Source of the DNA: Candidatus Ectomicrobium neotermitis
GTDB taxonomy: Bacteria > Elusimicrobiota > Endomicrobiia > Endomicrobiales > Endomicrobiaceae
Reading direction: 5' to 3'
Assembly (NCBI GenBank): GCA_031283745.1
Contig: JAITBH010000119.1
Location: forward strand, 1 to 33,647
DNA length: 33,647 nucleotides
The notes under the pieces are model-generated. The model made no database searches, was not told the DNA's origin, and was given only the letters and a program-made list of their open reading frames with translations. A program made the translations under genes and the position numbers. Shown piece by piece: positions 7,318 through 15,180 of this stretch (positions are counted from its first letter, which is position 1; every line of letters begins with the position of its first letter).

Positions 7318-8460
7318 TTACAGCAGCGATATGAAATTATCCATGATCCACCCCGTATCATTGGGCCCGCTTGAGGCTTCGGGGTGAAATTGAACCGACA
7401 TAAAAGGTTTGCTTTTGTGTATCAAACCCTCCACCGAGTCATCATTTGCATTTACAAACCACAGCCTCCAACCTTTGGCTATGGAGTTTTTGTCAACTGC
7501 ATATCGATGATTTTGGCTGGTCATATATGCGGATTTTTGAGGGAGGGAGTAAACGGGCTGATTGTGGCTGCGATGTCCATGATTTAGCCTTTTTGTGGCT
7601 GAGCCGCTTGCTAAAGCAAGAAGCTGATGGCCAAGGCAGATTCCTAAAATTGGCTTATTTTGAGGCAGCACTCCTTTTTTTATCCGCTCAACAAGGCCGC
7701 CGGTGTTAGCAGGGTCGCCCGGACCGTTTGAAATAAGCCAGCCGTCGCACTGAACTTTGGAAAAATCGCTATCCCAAGGCAAAAGTTCAACCCTGCAGCC
7801 CTTTTGCAAGAGCATTCTGATGATATTCCACTTGACCCCGCAGTCAATGACAGCAACGGCTTTGCCTGCTTTGCCGAAATGTTTGACCTCTTTGATTGAT
7901 ACGGAAGGCATAAGGTTATATTTGGAAGGATCTGCATACTGGGCATTTGAGAAGTTTTTGAGGAAGTCAAAACGGTCAATACGTGGACTTTTAGCCCCCT
8001 GCGGGACAATTTTCCCAAAAAGACCGCCGTTTTCCCTGATAGTTTGCACCAAAAATCGGGTATCTATCCCTGCTATTCCGGGAACGTTCTGGCTTTTCAT
8101 CCAATCCTCAAGCGAAATCGTGGAGTTATGATGATAAAAACCGTCAAAAATGTCTGAAACAATGATGCCCTGCGTCTTGATTGATGAGCTTTCATGGCCT
8201 AAAGACATAAAAAAATCCCCGTCTTTGTAAGCGGGGACTCCATAATTGCCGATTAAACAGAAACTGAAAGTTAAAATTTGCCCTAAATACGATGGATCCG
8301 TCATCGCTTCGCTATAACCCAGCATTCCAGTATTAAAAACCATCTCACCGCTTGTTGAAACATCTGCTCCAATCAAAAAACCTTCAAGAACAATGCCGTT
8401 TGAGAGTTCCAACCGAGCTTTTTTCCGCTCCTTACGCAACTTCTGGGCTTCTTTTGCCAT
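7318..8460 (-). CDS. carA: Carbamoyl-phosphate synthase small (glutaminase) subunit
   Basis: Hydrolyses glutamine and passes ammonia to CarB. It has 380 residues. The N-terminal small-subunit domain carries GEMVFNTGMLGYSEAMTDPSY and the loop GIAGIDTRFLVQTIRENG. The C-terminal class I amidotransferase domain carries ISNGPGDP, the nucleophile motif GICLGHQ and the catalytic FHPEASSGP (usually HPEASPGP, a mild change outside the catalytic His/Glu). The first ~15 residues are Lys/Arg-rich and unusual for the family. The ATG has AAAGGAAAAA upstream, and no better start with an RBS follows. It is the first gene of the leftward operon, 13 bases before carB, downstream of a candidate promoter at 8504-8532. 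Confidence 0.97.
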   Translation of the reverse strand: MAKEAQKLRKERKKARLELSNGIVLEGFLIGADVSTSGEMVFNTGMLGYSEAMTDPSYLGQILTFSFCLIGNYGVPAYKDGDFFMSLGHESSSIKTQGIIVSDIFDGFYHHNSTISLEDWMKSQNVPGIAGIDTRFLVQTIRENGGLFGKIVPQGAKSPRIDRFDFLKNFSNAQYADPSKYNLMPSVSIKEVKHFGKAGKAVAVIDCGVKWNIIRMLLQKGCRVELLPWDSDFSKVQCDGWLISNGPGDPANTGGLVERIKKGVLPQNKPILGICLGHQLLALASGSATKRLNHGHRSHNQPVYSLPQKSAYMTSQNHRYAVDKNSIAKGWRLWFVNANDDSVEGLIHKSKPFMSVQFHPEASSGPNDTGWIMDNFISLL

Positions 8461-8503
8461 TTTTTCCTTTTTCCGCCTTTGTCTATTGTGAAATCTTTCA
8501 AAA

Positions 8504-8532
8504 ATTCTACATTTTTCTTGGTTTTATCACAA
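8504..8532 (-). promoter_or_regulatory. Candidate sigma-70 promoter of carA-carB-purF-pyrG
   Basis: On the minus strand TTGTGA (8532-8527) is separated by exactly 17 bases from TAGAAT (8509-8504). This leaves a leader of about 35-40 bases before the carA ATG. The spacing and both hexamers fit a housekeeping promoter. No PyrR-type attenuator or operator is visible in this short leader. Confidence 0.55.
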
Positions 8533-8602
8533 AAACGGCACCGATCCCCCTTGACTGCTTTTTCGGGCCAAAAAGAGGGGGGGTGTAGGGCATTCTGTTC
8601 AA

Positions 8603-8631
8603 TTGTCAATAGAGGAATAAAGGTGTATAAT
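8603..8631 (+). promoter_or_regulatory. Strong candidate sigma-70 promoter of pfkA
   Basis: TTGTCA (8603-8608), a 17-base spacer and a perfect TATAAT (8626-8631). Transcription should start near 8638-8640, about 30 bases before the pfkA ATG. This is the best consensus promoter in the window and faces away from the carA promoter, so the 8461-8670 gap is a divergent control region. Confidence 0.75.
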
Positions 8632-8670
8632 CGCCCCCGTTGTTCAATTTTAAGGATTCAGGAGACAAAA

Positions 8671-9633
8671 ATGGTCAAAAAAATAGGCGTAATCACATCA
8701 GGTGGGGATGCGCCGGGTATGACTCCAGCCGTCAGAGCGATAGTCAGGAGAGGCATAGGGCTTGGGTATCAAATGATAGGCATAAGAAGGGGTTTTCGGG
8801 GTTTATTAGAGGATGATTTCACCACTTTGACATCAAGGTCGGTCAGCAGAACGATAAATTTAGGCGGGACGATACTCCATACAGGCAGATGTCCCGAAAC
8901 AAGGACTGCAGCAGGAATGAATAAAGCCGTAAAAACTATAAAAGAGCTGGATTTGAAGGGCATAATCATAATCGGGGGCGACGGGTCGCTTGCAGCAGGG
9001 GCTGAACTCTCTAAAAAAGGCGTAAAAGTTATCAATATCCCAGCATCTATCGACAATGATATATATGGAACCGATGAAACTATAGGTTATGATACAGCTC
9101 TAAACACAGCAGTTGACGCTATCGACAAAATTAGGGACACAGCCACAAGCCATGAGAGAATTTTCGTGGTTGAAATTATGGGCAGAGAACACGGGTTTTT
9201 GGCTATGGATGTCGGAATTGCCTCAGGTTGCGAGCATATCATCGTCCCCGAGGTGAGAACCAATATGACTGCACTTGCTAATGACTTAAAGCACGGCAAG
9301 GAAAAAGGAAAAACCTCACAGATAATCGCTTTTGCTGAAGGAGCAGGCTCATCTTGGGAATTTGCCAAGAAAATTGAGGAACTTACGAGCTTAGAGGTGA
9401 GGGTCAGCATACTCGGCTATATACAAAGAGGGGGAAGACCCACCGCCAGAACCAGAATTTTGGCATCGCAGTTTGGAAATCGGGCTGTTGAACTCATACA
9501 CGGGGGCTATTCAAACCTGCTCGTCGGGCTTAAAGACGGAAAAATCTATGAGATTCCTGTAGCAAAAGCTATTTCGAAAGAGAAAAAATTCGACAAAGAA
9601 AAGTATGCATTGTTAAAACACTTGTCAATATAA
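8671..9633 (+). CDS. pfkA: ATP-type 6-phosphofructokinase
   Basis: Phosphorylates fructose 6-phosphate in glycolysis. It has 320 residues, the typical bacterial PfkA length. Visible motifs are GVITSGGDAPGMTPAVRAIV (nucleotide loop), IIGGDGS, PASIDNDIYGTDETIGYDTA (catalytic Asp in IDND), IMGREHGFLA and LGYIQRGGRPTARTRILA. The residue before SIDND is Ala, not the Lys typical of pyrophosphate-dependent enzymes (PKTIDND), and GGDGS is the ATP-type form, so ATP is the likely phosphoryl donor. I use ATG 8671, which has AGGAGA upstream. The frame is open further left to 8479, but that stretch holds the promoter. tyrS follows after 23 bases. Confidence 0.96.
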   Translation: MVKKIGVITSGGDAPGMTPAVRAIVRRGIGLGYQMIGIRRGFRGLLEDDFTTLTSRSVSRTINLGGTILHTGRCPETRTAAGMNKAVKTIKELDLKGIIIIGGDGSLAAGAELSKKGVKVINIPASIDNDIYGTDETIGYDTALNTAVDAIDKIRDTATSHERIFVVEIMGREHGFLAMDVGIASGCEHIIVPEVRTNMTALANDLKHGKEKGKTSQIIAFAEGAGSSWEFAKKIEELTSLEVRVSILGYIQRGGRPTARTRILASQFGNRAVELIHGGYSNLLVGLKDGKIYEIPVAKAISKEKKFDKEKYALLKHLSI

Positions 9634-9656
9634 AAGAGACGGAAAGGAAAAGTTTA

Positions 9657-10832
9657 ATGGCAGGAGATACAAAAAAGGCAATAGAGCATATTAAACGCGG
9701 AACGGTTGAACTGATTTCACAACAAGAACTGTCTGACAGGCTATGTACTGGTAAGCCGTTAAGAGTAAAACTCGGAGTTGACCCCACTGCCCCAGACCTT
9801 CACTTAGGACACACCGTAATAATCAACAAATTAAAAACCTTCCAAGACTTAGGCCACCAAATCATCTTCCTCATCGGAGATTTCACTGCAAAAATCGGAG
9901 ACCCATCCGGGAGATCCGACACCCGCCCAACCATGACCCCAGAGCAAATCGCTCAAAACACCAAAACTTATACCGATCAGGTTTTCAAAATTTTAGACCG
10001 CAAAAAAACCATCATTGAATACAATAGCAAGTGGCTTGAGCCTTTAGGCATAGACGGGCTGCTCAAACTTGCCTCAAAAACCACAGTCGCACAGATGTTA
10101 GTTAGAGATGATTTTGAAAAGAGATACAAAAGCGACAAACCCATCAGCATTGTCGAGTTCCTTTACCCCCTTTTGCAGGGATATGACTCGGTAGCCTTGA
10201 AAGCCGATGTCGAACTTGGGGGAAATGACCAGAAGTTCAACTTGCTTTTGGGCAGATCAATTCAAAAAGATCATGGTTTAGCACCCCAAATTGTTCTAAC
10301 CATGCCGCTTTTAGAGGGAACTGACGGCGTAAAGAAAATGTCCAAATCTTATGGGAACTATATAGCCTTAAATGACAGCCCCGATGATATGTTTGGAAAA
10401 ATTATGTCTATCTCAGATGAGCTGATGTATAAGTATTATGAACTGCTTACCCAAGCTGATCTAAAAACTCTCAAAGCCGCCCACCCAAAGCAAGCAAAAG
10501 TGGATCTCGCCTTTGAGATAGTCAAAAGATATTGGGGGCTTGAGAATGCGGAGAGTGCAAAAGAGGGTTTTGAGAGGGTTTTTGCCAAAAAGGGTATACC
10601 AGAACATGTCAAAACCTTTGAATGTCCCTCAAGCATAAAAATTTCCGACTTTCTTGTGAAAGCCAATTTAGTTTCCAGCAAAAACGAGGCACGTCGGCTT
10701 ATAGAGCAGGGCGGGGTGAAAATAAATTCCAACAAAGTTTCGGCTGATACGGAGATAAAGGGTGTTTGGGACGGTTTAGTTTTGCAGGCAGGAAAGTGGA
10801 AGTTCGTCAAAATTAAAATTAAAAGTAAGTAG
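9657..10832 (+). CDS. tyrS: Tyrosyl-tRNA synthetase
   Basis: Charges tRNA-Tyr. It has 391 residues. The class I Rossmann domain has the HIGH-type motif in DPTAPDLHLGH, the tyrosine pocket region GYDSVALKADVELGGNDQKF and the KMSKS loop in GVKKMSKSYGN. A C-terminal S4 RNA-binding domain runs from about SIKISDFLVKANLVSSKNEA through GVKINSNKV. The shorter pattern and sequence suggest the TyrZ-like rather than the classical TyrS subtype; this is a judgement by eye. RBS GGAAAGGA precedes the ATG. There is no T-box leader in the 23-base gap after pfkA. Confidence 0.96.
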   Translation: MAGDTKKAIEHIKRGTVELISQQELSDRLCTGKPLRVKLGVDPTAPDLHLGHTVIINKLKTFQDLGHQIIFLIGDFTAKIGDPSGRSDTRPTMTPEQIAQNTKTYTDQVFKILDRKKTIIEYNSKWLEPLGIDGLLKLASKTTVAQMLVRDDFEKRYKSDKPISIVEFLYPLLQGYDSVALKADVELGGNDQKFNLLLGRSIQKDHGLAPQIVLTMPLLEGTDGVKKMSKSYGNYIALNDSPDDMFGKIMSISDELMYKYYELLTQADLKTLKAAHPKQAKVDLAFEIVKRYWGLENAESAKEGFERVFAKKGIPEHVKTFECPSSIKISDFLVKANLVSSKNEARRLIEQGGVKINSNKVSADTEIKGVWDGLVLQAGKWKFVKIKIKSK

Positions 10833-10863
10833 ATGGCTGTAAAAAAATACAAAGGAGAGAAAA

Positions 10864-11469
10864 ATGAAAACAAACAGATTGGTTTTGGGCATTTTTGTTG
10901 GATTGTTTGGATTGATTTTATCGTCATGCAGCAGTTCGCCTGTCATCACAAGGGTTGATACGGACACACAAATTGACCTCAGCGGAGATTGGAATGACAC
11001 AGATTCCCAGCTTACCGCACAGGCTATGGTTCAAGATGCTTTGGGTTTGCCTTGGTTAGTGAAGTTTACGGCGGCAGAAAGAAGGGAACCTAAAATTATC
11101 GTTGGCACTGTGGTAAATCAGTCGCAAGAGCATATCAACACTGATACCTTTATAAAGGAGCTGCAGCGGGCAATCACAAATAGCGGGCAGGCTCAATTTG
11201 TCGCATCTGCAAATCAGAGGAATGAAATTCGTGCAGAACGGGCAGATCAAGCCGCAAACTCAGCAGAAGCCAAGAGACAGGGTCAAGAGGCAGCGGCAGA
11301 TTTTATGTTGCAGGGAACGGTCAACACGATTTTTGACAAAGAGGGGAGCAGGGAGGTTAAGTATTACCAAGTCGACCTTCAGATGTTAAATATCGAGACC
11401 AATGTTTTGGTTTGGCAGGGGGAAAAGAAAATAAAGAAGTATGTTGCAAAGCAAAAGTATAAAGCGTAG
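10864..11469 (+). CDS. LpoB-like lipoprotein (putative peptidoglycan synthase activator)
   Basis: A lipoprotein of 201 residues. The signal peptide ends in the lipobox L-S-S-C with Cys22 as the lipidated residue. The mature part begins with a short Ser-rich linker and then a LpoB-type fold: DLSGDWNDTDSQLTAQAMVQ, a strand with PKIIVGTVVNQSQEHINT, a helix TFIKELQRAI and, near the end, ADFMLQGTVNTIF and LQMLNIETNVLVWQGEKKIKK. In enterobacteria LpoB spans from the outer membrane to activate PBP1b. Outside that group, proteins of this family are usually found with a COG3014 lipoprotein, as here (8-base gap). Whether it contacts a penicillin-binding protein in this organism is inference. RBS AAAGGAGAG. 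Confidence 0.85.
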   Translation: MKTNRLVLGIFVGLFGLILSSCSSSPVITRVDTDTQIDLSGDWNDTDSQLTAQAMVQDALGLPWLVKFTAAERREPKIIVGTVVNQSQEHINTDTFIKELQRAITNSGQAQFVASANQRNEIRAERADQAANSAEAKRQGQEAAADFMLQGTVNTIFDKEGSREVKYYQVDLQMLNIETNVLVWQGEKKIKKYVAKQKYKA

Positions 11470-11477
11470 GTCATACA

Positions 11478-12896
11478 ATGAAAAAAGTTATTCATTTTTT
11501 TATTCATAAGAAGGTAAATTTAATAGGGCTGTCGCTTGCGGCAGCCCTATTTTTTATGGCTGGCTGCTCTTTTAATATGACCTCTTACTATGAGAAGTTA
11601 AATGGGAAGCTCGAGAGCGAGGACTATCAAGGTGCAGCGGATTATGTAGCCAAAAACCAGAGCAAATACGGCGACCGCAATGCCCTGATGTTTTCCTTAG
11701 ATGCAGGTATAGTCAACCACTATGCCTTCATTTACGATGTCAGTGAAAACAATTTTGAGGATGCAAAAAATCTCTTTAGCGATTACTACACCAAAAGCGT
11801 CAGTGCAGCAGCTCTATCTATGATCTACAACGATTCGTCTATGCCCTACTATGGAGAGGATTTTGAAAGCATTCACATCACAATTTTCAACTCTCTAAAT
11901 TACATTCTAAGCGGGCAAGATAATGAGGCGGTAGTAGAGGCAAGGCAGGCTGACTACCTTTTTAAGGGCAATTACAGGAAATTTTATAAGGACGACGGCT
12001 TTGTGAGATATTTTATGGGGTTAGTTTATGAAAACGGGGGCTATCTAAACGATGCTTATGTCTCATATAGTTTGGCTATCAATGCCTATGAAAAGGGGAT
12101 AACGGGCATAAAACCGCCCGCCGACTTAATAAATGATGCTTATACATCAGCCGTTCAACTTGGCATAAGCGGTTATGCTGCTCAGCTCAAGTCAAAATAC
12201 CCGCAGGCACAGGTCAAAAATATACCGAAAGGTTATGGGGAGTGCATTGTGATGGACTATAACGGCATAATTCCTAAGAAGGTCGAAAGAGTGATCAATA
12301 TCGCTTTTTCAAGAGCTTGGGCTTATGCCAGTGCAGACAATGTTGATAGTTCGGATATGGAGGATTTTCAGACAGCCCAATCCGTTGCACTTGCAGTGCT
12401 TTCAGACGACTATATAAGTGTGGCTTTCCCTGCTTATCAAAGCATACCCCACAGCATTTACTCTTTTTCGGTCAGGGGAGATTCGGGTCTGCTGGGGAGA
12501 TCATATGAAGCACAAGATTTAGGCACGATAGCCGAGAAAGTTCTCAATGACAGAATCGCCTTAATTTATGCAAAAACCATAGCAAGGGCAGCCATCAAGT
12601 ATGCAGCAGGAAAGGCAGCCTCTAACTATGCAAAGGAGCAGCACGGAGACGGCATTGGACTTCTTGCCGAACTTAGCACCAAACTCTATTCGTCTCTATC
12701 AGAAAGAGCAGACACGAGGGGCTGGCATACCCTCCCAGAAAACATTCTGATGTCAAGGTTTTATCTGCCCGCTGGGGAAAACAAGATAACCGTAGACCTC
12801 ATCGGCAGCAACGGGACTGTGCTAAGGTCCCGCGAGATAACAGTAAATGTCAAAGAAGGAAAGAAAAATTTCATAGTTTTAAGCAGCCCCAAGTAG
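11478..12896 (+). CDS. COG3014-like lipoprotein of unknown function
   Basis: A protein of 472 residues with a lipoprotein signal peptide: basic start, hydrophobic LIGLSLAAALFFMAGC, lipidated Cys30. The first half is helical and tetratricopeptide-like, with FNSLNYILSGQDNEAVVEAR and YFMGLVYENGGYLNDAYVSY. The second half is a beta-rich periplasmic region (YGECIVMDYNG, AFPAYQSIPHSI). This matches the COG3014 family that accompanies LpoB-like genes; its function is not established. The start codon has only a weak ribosome binding site (TAGG, overlapping the upstream stop). A strong terminator-like hairpin lies in the signal-peptide codons (11522-11555). Confidence 0.8.
   Translation: MKKVIHFFIHKKVNLIGLSLAAALFFMAGCSFNMTSYYEKLNGKLESEDYQGAADYVAKNQSKYGDRNALMFSLDAGIVNHYAFIYDVSENNFEDAKNLFSDYYTKSVSAAALSMIYNDSSMPYYGEDFESIHITIFNSLNYILSGQDNEAVVEARQADYLFKGNYRKFYKDDGFVRYFMGLVYENGGYLNDAYVSYSLAINAYEKGITGIKPPADLINDAYTSAVQLGISGYAAQLKSKYPQAQVKNIPKGYGECIVMDYNGIIPKKVERVINIAFSRAWAYASADNVDSSDMEDFQTAQSVALAVLSDDYISVAFPAYQSIPHSIYSFSVRGDSGLLGRSYEAQDLGTIAEKVLNDRIALIYAKTIARAAIKYAAGKAASNYAKEQHGDGIGLLAELSTKLYSSLSERADTRGWHTLPENILMSRFYLPAGENKITVDLIGSNGTVLRSREITVNVKEGKKNFIVLSSPK
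11522..11555 (+). terminator. Intrinsic terminator-like hairpin inside the COG3014-like signal-peptide codons
   Basis: AATAGGGCTG (11522-11531) is the exact reverse complement of CAGCCCTATT (11542-11551). The 10 bases between can add a U-G, a C-G and a G-C pair closed by a CTTG tetraloop, giving a continuous stem of about 13 bp. Six T residues follow (11550-11555). It sits about 15 codons into the gene, in frame with a good lipoprotein signal. Termination would depend on whether ribosomes cover the stem. Confidence 0.7.
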
Positions 12897-12926
12897 GAAA
12901 TAAAAACAAGGAGAGTGGAGCAAACC

Positions 12927-13769
12927 ATGTATAAAATCATTTCAAAAGAAAAGTTAGCGTCTAACATCACGAGCTTTTGGCTGGAGGCCCCAGACATTGC
13001 AAAAAACGCCAAAGCTGGTCAGTTCATCATCTTTAGAATTGACGACAATGGCGAGAGAGTTCCTTTAACCATCGCTGGTGTCGACTCTAAACAAGGTTTA
13101 ATCAGGATTATTTTTCAACATGCAGGCAAAACCACGACTGAGCTTTCTCAAATAGAGGAAGGGCAGTCAATTAGAGATTTATTAGGCCCTTTAGGCCAGC
13201 CTACCGAGATTGAAAAATACGGAACGGTCTGCATCGTCTCGGGCGGAGTAGGAACTGCCGAGATTTTGCCCGTTATAGACGCACTTAAATCTGCCGGCAA
13301 CCACGTCATCTCGATAGTCGGTGCAAGGACAAAGGAGCTTCTTTTGCTTGAGGATGACATCAGGAAAGCCAGTTCAGAGCTGATAGTTGCCACTGATGAC
13401 GGCTCATACGGCATAAAAGGTTTTGTTACAGAAGTGCTAGCCAATGTTATCGAGAAGGAAAAGGTGGATATTGTTTATGCTATCGGGCCCGTTCCGATGA
13501 TGAAAGCCGTCGCAAACCTCACTCGCCAAAAAAATCTCAAAACGCTCGCTTCTCTTAACCCCATCATGGTAGACGGCACAGGTATGTGCGGCGCTTGCAG
13601 AGTAACAGTAGACGGCAAAACCAAGTTTGCTTGCGTTGACGGTCCTGAATTTGATGCCCACAAAGTCAACTGGGATGAACTTATTTCAAGGCTGGGAGCT
13701 TTTAAGGATTTAGAAAAAGTCTCTTTAGACGAATTTAATAAGGGAGGTTGCAAATGCCACAAAGAATGA
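12927..13769 (+). CDS. nfnA: NfnA-type NADH:ferredoxin-NADP+ oxidoreductase small subunit
   Basis: Small flavoprotein subunit of the electron-bifurcating NfnAB transhydrogenase (also called SudB), which links NADPH to NADH plus reduced ferredoxin in anaerobes. It has 280 residues. There is an N-terminal FAD-binding barrel (AKAGQFIIFRI, ERVPLTIAG), an NAD domain with VSGGVGTAEILPVI, and a C-terminal [2Fe-2S] segment GTGMCGACRVTVDGKTKFAC with Cys at about 221, 224 and 236; the fourth ligand I cannot assign. I start at ATG 12927 (GGAG six bases upstream) rather than GTG 12915, which would sit almost on the AAGGAG. It overlaps nfnB by 16 bases, suggesting translational coupling. Confidence 0.9.
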   Translation: MYKIISKEKLASNITSFWLEAPDIAKNAKAGQFIIFRIDDNGERVPLTIAGVDSKQGLIRIIFQHAGKTTTELSQIEEGQSIRDLLGPLGQPTEIEKYGTVCIVSGGVGTAEILPVIDALKSAGNHVISIVGARTKELLLLEDDIRKASSELIVATDDGSYGIKGFVTEVLANVIEKEKVDIVYAIGPVPMMKAVANLTRQKNLKTLASLNPIMVDGTGMCGACRVTVDGKTKFACVDGPEFDAHKVNWDELISRLGAFKDLEKVSLDEFNKGGCKCHKE

Positions 13770-15121
13770 GAATGCCCCAAAGGGATGGAGATGTCAGGAA
13801 TAAAGATTTCAATGAGGTCAATACTGGTTATAGTGCAGAGCAGGCAATAGAGGAGTCTAAGCGGTGCTTAAAGTGCAAAATTCCACGTTGTGTAAAAGGC
13901 TGCCCTGTGGAGGTAGATATACCGGGGTTCATAAAACCTTTGAGCGAAAACAATCCGCTTGAGGCGATAAAAGTCCTCAAAGAAAAAAGCAATCTCCCCG
14001 CTGTTTGCGGAAGAGTTTGCCCTCAAGAAAAGCAGTGCGAGCAGCTATGCATTTTAGGGATAAAAGGTGAGTCGGTGGCGATAGGCAACCTTGAAAGGTA
14101 TTCGGCAGATTGGGGCAATGAAAATGTTAAAGAAACAATAGCACCGGCTAAAAACGGCGTAAAAATTGCCATTGTCGGCTCGGGGCCTGCTGGTCTTACT
14201 TGTGGCGGAGACTTGGCAAAACTGGGTTATGAGGTGGATATTTATGAGTCACTCCACGACAGCGGCGGGGTTTTAAGATACGGCATTCCTGAGTTCAGAT
14301 TGCCAAAAGCGGTTTTAGATAAAGAGGTCAACTCCCTAAAAGATCTGGGAATTAAGTTCTTTTTTAACTCGCTCATCGGTAGAACGATAACGATAGACGA
14401 GCTTTTTGAGGCAGGGTATAAGGCAATTTTTGTAGGAACGGGTGCAGGTTTGCCCACTTTTTTGGGTATTGAGGGCGAAAATCTCAAGAATATCTATTCA
14501 GCCAATGAGTTTCTTGTCCGCGTCAACCTTATGAAAGGCTATCAGTTCCCCAAATATGACACCCCAGTAAACGGGGTAAACAATGTGATAGTGGTTGGAG
14601 GGGGAAATACCGCCATGGACTCGGTTAGAACAGCAAAACGTCTGGGTGCTAAGAATGTCAAACTCGTGTATCGCCGTGATGAGGCTGAGATGCCTGCAAG
14701 GCTTGAGGAAAAAATTCACGCTAAAGAGGAAGGTGTGGAGTTTGCTACCCTAACTAACCCTATCAAGTTCATCGGCGATGACAAAAATTTCGTCAAACAA
14801 GTCGAGTGCGTCAAGATGGAGCTTGGCGAACCTGACGATTCTGGCCGCCGCCGTCCTAAAACATTGGCAGGGTCTAACTTTATTATTGAGGCAGACACTG
14901 TGATCTTGGCTTTAGGCTTAAACCCCAACCCGATTTTGACTTCGCTAACTAAGGGCTTAAATACGGATAAACATGGCCGTATCTTGGTTGACGAGAGCTT
15001 GATGTCATCTATTCCGGGTGTTTTTGCAGGGGGGGATATAGCAGGCGGGTCGACTGTCATCGAGGCGATGGGTATGGGCAAACAAGCCGCAAAATCCATC
15101 GTCAAGTATCTCAAGCAATAA
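13754..15121 (+). CDS. nfnB: NfnB-type oxidoreductase large subunit (glutamate-synthase small-chain-like)
   Basis: Partner of NfnA (also SudA; often mislabelled GltA). It has 455 residues. The N-terminal Fe-S domain holds CLKCKIPRCVKGCPVEVDIP and CGRVCPQEKQCEQLC, enough Cys for two [4Fe-4S] clusters. An FAD site follows (IVGSGPAGLTCGGDLAKLGY), then an NADPH site (VVGGGNTAMDSVRTAKRLGA), then the closing FAD motif GVFAGGDIAGGSTVIEAMGMG. Start ATG 13754, with AAGGGAGG encoded within the nfnA C-terminal codons six bases upstream. No large-chain glutamate synthase is nearby, and pairing with nfnA supports the bifurcating transhydrogenase over glutamate synthase. Confidence 0.9.
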   Translation: MPQRMRMPQRDGDVRNKDFNEVNTGYSAEQAIEESKRCLKCKIPRCVKGCPVEVDIPGFIKPLSENNPLEAIKVLKEKSNLPAVCGRVCPQEKQCEQLCILGIKGESVAIGNLERYSADWGNENVKETIAPAKNGVKIAIVGSGPAGLTCGGDLAKLGYEVDIYESLHDSGGVLRYGIPEFRLPKAVLDKEVNSLKDLGIKFFFNSLIGRTITIDELFEAGYKAIFVGTGAGLPTFLGIEGENLKNIYSANEFLVRVNLMKGYQFPKYDTPVNGVNNVIVVGGGNTAMDSVRTAKRLGAKNVKLVYRRDEAEMPARLEEKIHAKEEGVEFATLTNPIKFIGDDKNFVKQVECVKMELGEPDDSGRRRPKTLAGSNFIIEADTVILALGLNPNPILTSLTKGLNTDKHGRILVDESLMSSIPGVFAGGDIAGGSTVIEAMGMGKQAAKSIVKYLKQ

Positions 15122-15180
15122 ACAAAAAGTTGCGAGTCGTTTGGAAAATGTAGTCAAAATATAAAAAAGGGAGGCATCAA

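Noticed and set aside
7305..7361. Longer carB starting at 7361
   Set aside because: It would overlap carA, lacks a ribosome site, and adds residues not typical of CarB; ATG at 7302-7304 has a good site.
8479..8670. N-terminal extension of pfkA
   Set aside because: The segment carries the TTGTCA-17-TATAAT promoter, and PfkA has full family length from ATG 8671.
9634..9656. T-box leader for tyrS
   Set aside because: Only 23 bases separate tyrS from pfkA, far too short for a T-box.
13748..15121. Glutamate synthase small chain
   Set aside because: No large chain is nearby, and it overlaps an NfnA-type gene with which it forms the known bifurcating pair.
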